Part shown: in pieces, positions 49,701 through 58,700 of the stretch | Layout: the number at the start of each line of letters is the position of its first letter | Position numbering within the stretch: position 1 is the first letter of the stretch | Source: Apteryx mantelli | Taxonomy: Eukaryota; Chordata; Aves; Apterygiformes; Apterygidae | Length of the DNA: 64,000 nt | Direction of reading: 5' to 3' | Assembly: GCF_036417845.1 (NCBI RefSeq) | Contig: NC_089984.1 | Coordinates: forward strand, 2,728,001-2,792,000 | The notes under the pieces: model-generated | What the model saw: only the letters and a program-made list of their open reading frames with translations | Databases searched by the model: none | What the model was told of the DNA's origin: nothing | Made by a program: the position numbers and the translations under genes

Positions 49701-52700
49701 TCCAGAATCTCAGACTTGGTGAGATCATCTGCAAGACCACTGAAGGCACTAAGACGAATCACTGAGCTGTATCTCATTGGCAATTTCCCGTCTCCAGGGC
49801 TTCAATATCTCCTGACAGAACCAACTTTCTCATGCTCTCTCTTGCTGGTTAACAGAGTAGACACTAGTGGAAATCAACTCTGTGTGGGAAGAAGGAAGCA
49901 GTTTGCTGTCTACAGACACTGCAGAGGGAAACATTTCCCGTCTGACATAGCATGGTACACACACACACACACACGCACGGTGTGACAAAGTACATGTGAA
50001 CTCTCTTAGAAAAGAGCAGTGCTCTTAGAAGTACAATTTCCCTTGGCTTTCTGCTTTAATACAACACAAAATTAAACTGATGCATGCCCTGTATGTATGA
50101 CCACTCCATAGAGTTTTCAGAAGTTCCTGTCATGCACCTGCCAAAAAGTAACGACTGCATTTTTGGAACTTACCAAGTGAGGCAAGAATCTCCAAGGTCC
50201 TCATTGTGGGCTGGATATAAAACCAGAGTTTCTGCAGTGACAGAAGTCCCTGTCTCTGAAGATGTTCCAGCTGGGTAATAAGTATCATGTATTCTTTAAT
50301 TAGGGTCCGCATAGCTGCAGCCAAAGCATGATTTACCTGTCCATACTCAAAGGAAGACTTTTCCTCTATAAACCTGCAAAATGAAAAATGGAAACTCTTT
50401 TGGGCAAGGCTATTTCTATAGCTTTCAGGAATTTTATCTTTAGAACATTGCATAAGCATTGAGAGTACAACCATGTATTGCAAAGCATACTAGTCTTCAA
50501 ATGGAGTTTCAGGTGCTGTATTTGCTCTCTGTCTCCCTGCCTATTTCTTATCACTGCATTTCCCAGTTTTGAAAGCTGTGTGAAAATGCTTCCTCTCAAA
50601 TCACAGGGAATCTAGAATTATTTGCAAAACCAGTATATAAAAAGTCAGAGACGGGATTTGCAAGGTGATTGCATATGCAGTATATTAGAGGATAGGAAAA
50701 GATCTCAAAAGGAAGCAATGTGGTAGATCCAGCTGCTGGAGAACTACTGCTAGCTTCTGACTCAATATGCCACAGAGAGGATTCACCTGATCAGATTTAG
50801 ATGGCTTCACCTGCATTAGTGGAAAGAGACAGATGCTGCTGAACACAATTCATCTCATCTGCAGGAACACAGGTAAAAGATTAGACAAGTCATTTCCTAA
50901 AACACACTTCTGCCTCTTTGCTGATCTTTTAGGGAGTTTAGATCAGATGCAGACATCTATATCACAAGTATCTGCTGTTAGTGAGGTGCACCTTGTAGCT
51001 ACCAGCCTCTATGGAGCAGTAGGTCCTCCTGCTCTGCAGCAGACATGAAAGTTGTCTCAGTCCTAGACACCCAGAGGAAAACAAAAAGCAGGAAACAAGA
51101 AGAAAACCATAGCAGAATAGGAAGAGACAAAACAGAATAAACAGACAGATCCTATTTGCCACTTGCCTTAACATACCAAGACACAGCTTGGAGAAAACAA
51201 AGGTAAGGTGAACACAGAAATGAACTGGCAGCACAGAGGAGAAAGCCAGCAACAAGAATCATAACCATAACCACTTTGAAGAATTGTCATTTTTATTTGA
51301 TATCCCAATATATTTAAATTAAGCTTTGAAGCTACCACCTGCACAAATGACAGATTCTCTAGCTCCATTCTACAACGTGATGCTCAGAAGAGAACATCCT
51401 CCTATGCGAAAAAACGTCAGCTTGGTACCTGGTGACAGCAGAGTAACTTGCTGCTACAGGAAGAATTCTGGTCACCAGCTCTTTGATGGACAAGTCCAAG
51501 TTCGGATCTACTAAAAATGCTCGGTTCTGCCTGCCTATGAGAGGCTGTGCTGTGATGTATCTTCCATCCACACCAATCAAAACGTATAACAAGTCCTCCA
51601 CAATCATGGATTCTTGGGAGGCTAATGGCAAAGTACCTATTTGAAAAGAGAGGACAAAAAAAGAACACAATCTGAACATGCCATAGTACTTCCATTCACT
51701 CCCTTTTGATCTAGTACCTGAAACTTGAAAGGAAGACGTACCATCATTCAAAAGAAGCTCACGCACAGTCGAACCAAGATACAGAGAAATAAACCTGAGT
51801 TAGGGTCAATTTCAAAATCATCTGCCTCGCTTTCTAGGACACTTTTGGACACCAGAGGACTTGTAGCGCCACAGGTTTCTAGACATACTCTAGGAAAAAA
51901 CCTTTTAAGTGAAGATATGACTGAGAGTTTCAGCCACGTAAAGGTCAAAAGCCTTGAAGAAAAGAATATACTATAAAACATAAGCATCAAACACACTCAA
52001 AATTCCCATGCAGCTACAAGAACCATTTGACAACAGGGAAACACTCAGCCCTGCTACCTGAATCAGGACACCAGAGGAAAAAATAAGCCAGAAGATCCAT
52101 ATGCAGAAAGGCTGTAGTGGCCATTCCCAAACTTTCAGAGACCAAATGATTCCTGTGCTTGCTAGAAGCAAACCCTCATTACACATTCCAGGAAGCCCCA
52201 GCAGAAATGTACTGGTGGATAAGCTATTTAGGGGCACCTGCAAGAGTGCCTACAGTTTTTATTTCCTCCCTTAGACACAGCCTAAATCCACATCTGGAAG
52301 AAGCTACAGGTTTCTTTCAGGAGCCTCCACTTTCTTGTGGAATGGAAAGTGGAAAATCTCTAACCCAGCTGCTCTGCTTTAAGAAAAAGATTTTAAATCT
52401 AGTTTACAAATAAATAACTACACACAGCTCAGCTTAAAGCTGACACAACAGTGAGAGATCAGTCCCTGCTGCTCTGGCTAGGAGACAGACAGCAAATCAT
52501 GGGAGGTTGTTATAGCCTTGCTGGAGAGGATACTGAGCTGGATGGATTGGTGAATGCTCTCTTGGCAGGTACTACTCCAGATTTTTCAGCTGAGGAGACA
52601 GATGTGATACTCCTACAGCAGGGTTTTATGAAGGCTATGACTTAAAACAGAAAAAGGACTAGGAAACTCAAAACACAGATTAGATCGCATGGATGGATAT

Positions 52701-55700
52701 GGGGCTGGAATTCATTACAGGAGAAACTGTGAAGAAAATAACAAGGCTTTTTTTTCCTGAGCCCTGCACTTCTGCAGAGTCCAAGGAGCCAAGTTTTGCT
52801 TTCATCTGGAGTATGATGAAATCTGAATGACACTTCTGAACAAGTACAAAACATAAAACGTTAAAGCAATTTTCCCTGTGTATCACGTACCTATAGGTAC
52901 CGTGGTGTCGGTGCTTAAACTGGTGCCAATTAAGAAATCACCAATAAGTGCAGGTCTCTCATACACCCAGGATGGAAATATTGGAATGGGCTGACCAGAA
53001 TTCTTCTTGTTTTGCTTATCTCGGAGCATTTTTCGTGTAACCTCAAGAGGCTGTTGGAAAAAAAAGAAAGAAAGAGGGAAAACCAGAGACATTTTCAGAA
53101 GTCCAAATGGAAATTTTGAATTTTAAGCAGAAATTGACTGTAAACCAGTCACTTGAGAACAAGAAGTGGAATAGCTGGTCTTTTAGTAGCATGGTATAGG
53201 ATTTGATCTTCTAGTACCATCTAGTCTACTGGTCTCAGTGCTGCAGAGCTCACTGGTATTTTATGTAGTTGTCCTTCCTTTACCCAAAAAAATGGATTGG
53301 CGGATACATCAAATAATGCCTTTCTGCAACCCTCTCCAGCAGTCTAGGTGCTACAGGACACATACAAGAGCAGAATGGGGACAAGCACAAGCACTAGGCA
53401 GCAAGACTCAATTTGGGAAGGCTTCATAGTTTACAAAGATTCAGGATTCAATGACAGCCTGGATAAAACTCCCAGGATTGAAAACACGGCCCTCAGGTGT
53501 CAGCCTGGTGCTTAAAAGCCTACATGATAGGATGGCAGTTTGCCACTGTCATGCAGATGAAGCTGCATGTGGTATCTTTAGCAATGACAGTGCCCACTTC
53601 CATCGAGACAGAGAGAGCTCATCGTTGAGCTCAGTGAATGTCAACTGAGTCAAAAGGCTCTCTGCACCACAGCCTTGATGCCAGGGAGGGGAGGCAACAA
53701 GTGGGTTTACACCGAACCCAGAGCACACAACCAGTGAGGAGAGGTGAAGAGAGCTGGGCTTTGCTGGGTCTGGCAAAGAGAAGGTGAAGGGGTGATCTAG
53801 GAACAGCCCATGATTATGGAAAGAGCAAGTACCAAGATGGATGGAGCCAAACTCCTGTCAGCAGTGACAGGTGATACAAGAGGCAACAGACAAGCTGCAC
53901 CTTGCAATATTCAGACTGGACAAGAGGAAATAAGTCTTCTCTGGGGCAGGGAGCAGCTCTGGAACAGGCCACCAGGGAAGTGAGGGATCTCCACCCAGGG
54001 GTGCTTCAGGCCTCGGTGGGCAAAGCCACAGCCACCCTGATCTAGTGTGAGTGACAGTTCTGCTGTGAGCAAGAGGCTGGACAAGAAACCCCCAGAAGTT
54101 CCTTCCACCAATGCTGCTACTTATCTGTGGAAACACTAGCACTTATCCTCCATGCCAGGTGAAGATGGTGCCATGAGGATCACAAATAGCTCAAGGGAGA
54201 CCCTCACATCCTTCAGTATCAATTATGGTGACAAGATCACTCCAGAGACTGCGCCAGTGCACAAGTGGGCTTCTAGAAAGGAGATGTAGTTGGAATGATT
54301 TTGTAAGGTGCTGGAGAAATGAGCTAACTAAATTCCAGTCAGACTAATGAAACTTAATTTTGATAGTGGGTGTACTGGAGTCACAGATGGCTAGGATAGC
54401 ACTGGGAAAGCAACTTTACCATTCTGACTGTTGTCTTACAGAACTAACGGCAAGGGTAACTGCAGTTATTACCTCCCAGAGACAGACCTCTTGGGAAGCA
54501 GCTCTAGCAGAAACTCTGCATCAAGATACTTTAACTATGTGATCTGATATGGCCACACTGACTCAATAGCCATGAGCGCCAGGCCTTTTCTCAGAGGTCC
54601 AGCTCTCAGGTTCTAGGCCTGAAGGAAGTATACATGGAATAGCAGAGAGGCACAAATCTTTTTAATGAAACAATTATAGACAGCCAGTGAGCAGAATCTG
54701 TGGAATCCAGTCAGTACAGTAAGCTAAGGCTGAGAGGTGGTCAATAGTGTTTGATACATGTAGGCCAGAAGAACACAAATTGTTGAGGGTATTTATGTTC
54801 GGTGACATGAGACTGGACAGGTTTCCATTCCCATTATTCCCAGAAAACATGTTTTTGCTCCTCCCTTCTTTCTCTTCAGTGAATGACAAATAAAATAGAG
54901 TACTGGCAAATAAAATAGAGTGCTTGCATTTCCATTTCAGTTCCTCTCAGTCACAGAATCGTATCTGTGACTCAAAGGAGAAGATCAAGAAGAAATCAAC
55001 TTATCTATTTGAACTACATGTGCCAGAGAACACCACTTTTCTCTCTTCTTTGAGCAAGTCTGAACACAAATTGTAACAGAGAGATCAGTTATCCTACTGC
55101 AAATTTATCTTCCCTTCATGATCTACATCAACCACTTGACTTAGATCAGCTGTGAAGGATTTGGATGAGTCAGGCAGACAGCTCGTGGAAACATTTATTT
55201 CATGTATGGTGTATAGGGAACATGGCCAGTTTCATCATGGCCTGACAAAGGAGGAGGTGTCGGTCTCCCTCCGTTTAGGAGTTGAACTCTCCATCATCAC
55301 ACATATACCCAGTCCTTCATGCTGACAGGCCTTGCAGGCGTCTCAAAACACTGAACACGGAGAACCCATTTTTCTAGCCACCAATGGCCTGAAGTGATCT
55401 GATCACTACAGCAAACTCCCTACTTGGTGACAGATGCATCTACTGTCATCATCTTCATCAGGGGTGGAAGGGCATTCCCTGACAAGTGTTAGTTCTGCTC
55501 AGCCAGTGGGACAGAAAGATCTCCGCAGGCCGAAGAACAACTACACATCTGCTGGGGAGCTGGCATGGGCAATAAACCATACACAGCCACAGCTGGAGAC
55601 CTCAGCAGCAAAGTCTGGTATGATACATCAGGAATGTGAATGCTGCCATGTGGCCAGATAGGGCAGAAAGTTCTGTAGGGTGGGCAGCTGAGTAAAACAT

Positions 55701-58700
55701 ATATCTCATCAACTTGGACAGTGCACCATATGGGATCTGTCCAGAGATAGATATGCCTCCACTGAGCAAGGACGCAGAACTGCTACAACAGACACTGCAG
55801 ATTGAGAAGACCCCAACACATCGTTTGTGAGTGTTCACAAGTAGGCCTATGTCTTCAGGGACAGTCAGCCACATTCAGAGCCTGGAGGCCTGTCCCTTGA
55901 TAGACTTTAGCAACCAGACATCAGAAGGGAGAGCAGGGACCAGCCTCTGGGATGAAGGTAAGTTGCAAAATTCTAAATGGAAGCATTTGTGCATATTGTC
56001 CAGTTGATCATTACGGACCTCTAAGCCCCTCTCTCCATCACTCTTTCAGCTGTGCTCATACAACAGCCCAAACAATTGCTTCTATTATCTTCTTCAGCCA
56101 AAATGACCCAGGGTAGCTAGGTATGGTTATTTATACAAATGACTACAGGAAAATGGAAGGTTGAATTTAAGTAATAATCATCCTTTTCTGCTCCTCCCTG
56201 CCTACTGATACTGAAATAAATACTGTAAACAAACAAACAAATAAATGTTTTCTAAATCTGTTTTGTGCAGTGATCCGGTTTTACCTAAACTTTTAGATGA
56301 ATTTTTTTCCTCCTTCTTGACTTTAACAAGAATCATTTTGCAGCATTTGTTTCAAGAATACTCACACAAACAGCTAAGCAGAGGGAACGGCTGCCTTCAC
56401 TTAGGGAATGATTACACGACGCATTTTAACCACGTATCAGAGAGCAGAAATTCTAGTGAGAATGGGGACAAGCCACAGTGACTGCTGAGCTCCAGAGCAA
56501 GCACAGCTACGGGCAGAAGAGGAAATGTCAGTACAGCTTAAAGCAGTCATCTGAAAGGGGAAAATGGAATTACATTAACCCCCACCAATTAGGACTGCAG
56601 AGGCCTAAATTTGGCTTGCCTTAATTCACTTAAATAGAAAAGGCCACTTTCATTTTGAACAGACAAATATTTAATATAATTCAAAAAATCAAATCTGAGA
56701 GTTAGTTTAGATTATCTGTGTAGATAGGAACATTTATAATTGTGCATGAGGATAAAAGTTAAGAGCACAGCTATATACATGAGCAGCAGGGAGAGATCTT
56801 GTGCCCAAGGCTAGGGAAGAAACAGTACCTGCTGTACACTGGAGCTGGCCGTGACACTGCCTAGCTGCTTGCGTAGCTCCTCAAGCTCCTGCAGAGATAT
56901 CTTGGAGGTAGATGAGGGAATGGAAAAATTCGTGCTACCACTGGCTGCTGCATTTGCTGCAAGTTCTGCCCTTTCCTTAGCATTTTGTTGCAAATACTGG
57001 AGTGTCTGTACATACATGAAAAAAACAGATTTTGTGAACGCTGGTCAGCACAAACTAAAGCAAAAGACATAAGATCATAAAAACGGTTGCACTGAGCTAG
57101 ACCAAAGGTCTTTCGGTCCCAGTCTCCTGCATCTTACAGTGGTTCATATCGAGAGGAGTGTAAAAGCAGATTAAGCGTGAAACACTACTTCCGCAGAATA
57201 CTCTTATACTTTCCAGTAATCTATAGCTCAGTAACTTCCCTTTGCAGTTAACACCCTTCAAATTTTGTACCACAAATTTTCCTTGTGTTTTCTGAACCTA
57301 CATGAAATTTTAGAAGCTACAGTGCCCTGCAGCAAGAAGATCCACAGCTTAACTACACAGAATGATTCCTGCTGTTCGTTGTCAACATTAACTCCCAATT
57401 TGATTTAAGGTATTAAATATGCTGTGACAAGGCACATTTTTTACTTAAATTCCCTTTTTTCTTTATAAATGAAGAAGGAAGAAGACAGAAACCCCAAAGC
57501 AACGTACCATCAAATGTGTTCCATTGTGGTGGTGCTTAAAGGACTGAGTGAGTTACTTCTTACAGGTCACATGCACCAGTTTTTAAATTCCCATGGTTAT
57601 GATGGTGTCAGGATCAATGAAATCTGACCTTTCCATTGGGCTGACCGCAGCGCTTCTCAGTTTGGCAAGAGAGGATCATTTGCTGCAGACCCTTCCCAGC
57701 ACTGAACCAGTCAAAATGTAACAAAAGCAGCTATACTGTTACAGGTTAAAGGTTCTCCCCCTTCCTTCAGCTTCTCTTGAGGTTCTGGCTGTACTTTTCC
57801 CTTCACTTTTAATAGTCAAGCACTTTGTGAGCTGGTTTTAACAACTGAAAATACGAAGGAGGCACCACTGTAAATTAACATGGTTTTAAGATGGTTTTTT
57901 CCCCTCAAAATGCTACATACTTCTAAGCATGTAAAACATACAAATGCCAGGTTTAAACAACCTGAACTTTGCAACATTACTTAAAAAAAATCTCAATCTA
58001 ATTTCTTTGGTGCCAATTCCATGTTTTTTTCCCCCTTTCATACACCAAAGTATCTGCAAATTCATCTCCTATATAGATTTTCCCTCCCAAACTCACAAGA
58101 AGCTGAAACCAAAGGATTAACATGAATATCTTAGTAAAACCTCAGTCATATAATTCACACTAGTGCTTTAATTATAACTGATTGTCTATTGATTTCAATG
58201 TCTTTCATTGAACGCTATCACCAGAAAGTGTGCTGTACTTAAAGTCACTGCATTATTGCTACTACTGAATACCTAGAACAGAGTCATTTCTAATGCAGAA
58301 ACAAACCTCTTTGTCTTCTGTGAGCTTTGACAGTAGATATACCAAGGAATCTAGATGTCTTGTATTTTTAGACTTCAGCTCATCATACTTCTTTAAAAAA
58401 TCTTCAGGAGTTCGAGAAAATTCTGCTATTTTTACCTATAAGACACCATGTTAATATTAAAGGTATAATATATATTATTATCACATCATTCCGGAGAGGA
58501 GCATTGGGCAAGGAAGGTGACAAGTTGCAGGCTGCTGCTACCAAAATACTTTAGGGAATAGGTTTTGGACTGAATGATGCAGCACTTGTCTCCCACTAAT
58601 AATTATGCTGAGGGGGGGGTGTAATGGGGGGTCCTAGCACTTCAACTGCAGACAAGGGATTGCGGGAGAGAAAAGAGGAAGGTAAGCGCAAGAACTGGAG

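Larger units (their letters stand above)
46643..50173. other. TUBGCP2 intron 7
   Basis: A 3.5-kb intron holding a CR1 relic at 47.83-48.55 kb and a CA microsatellite at 49957-49978. No further coding block is recognised. Confidence 0.6.
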
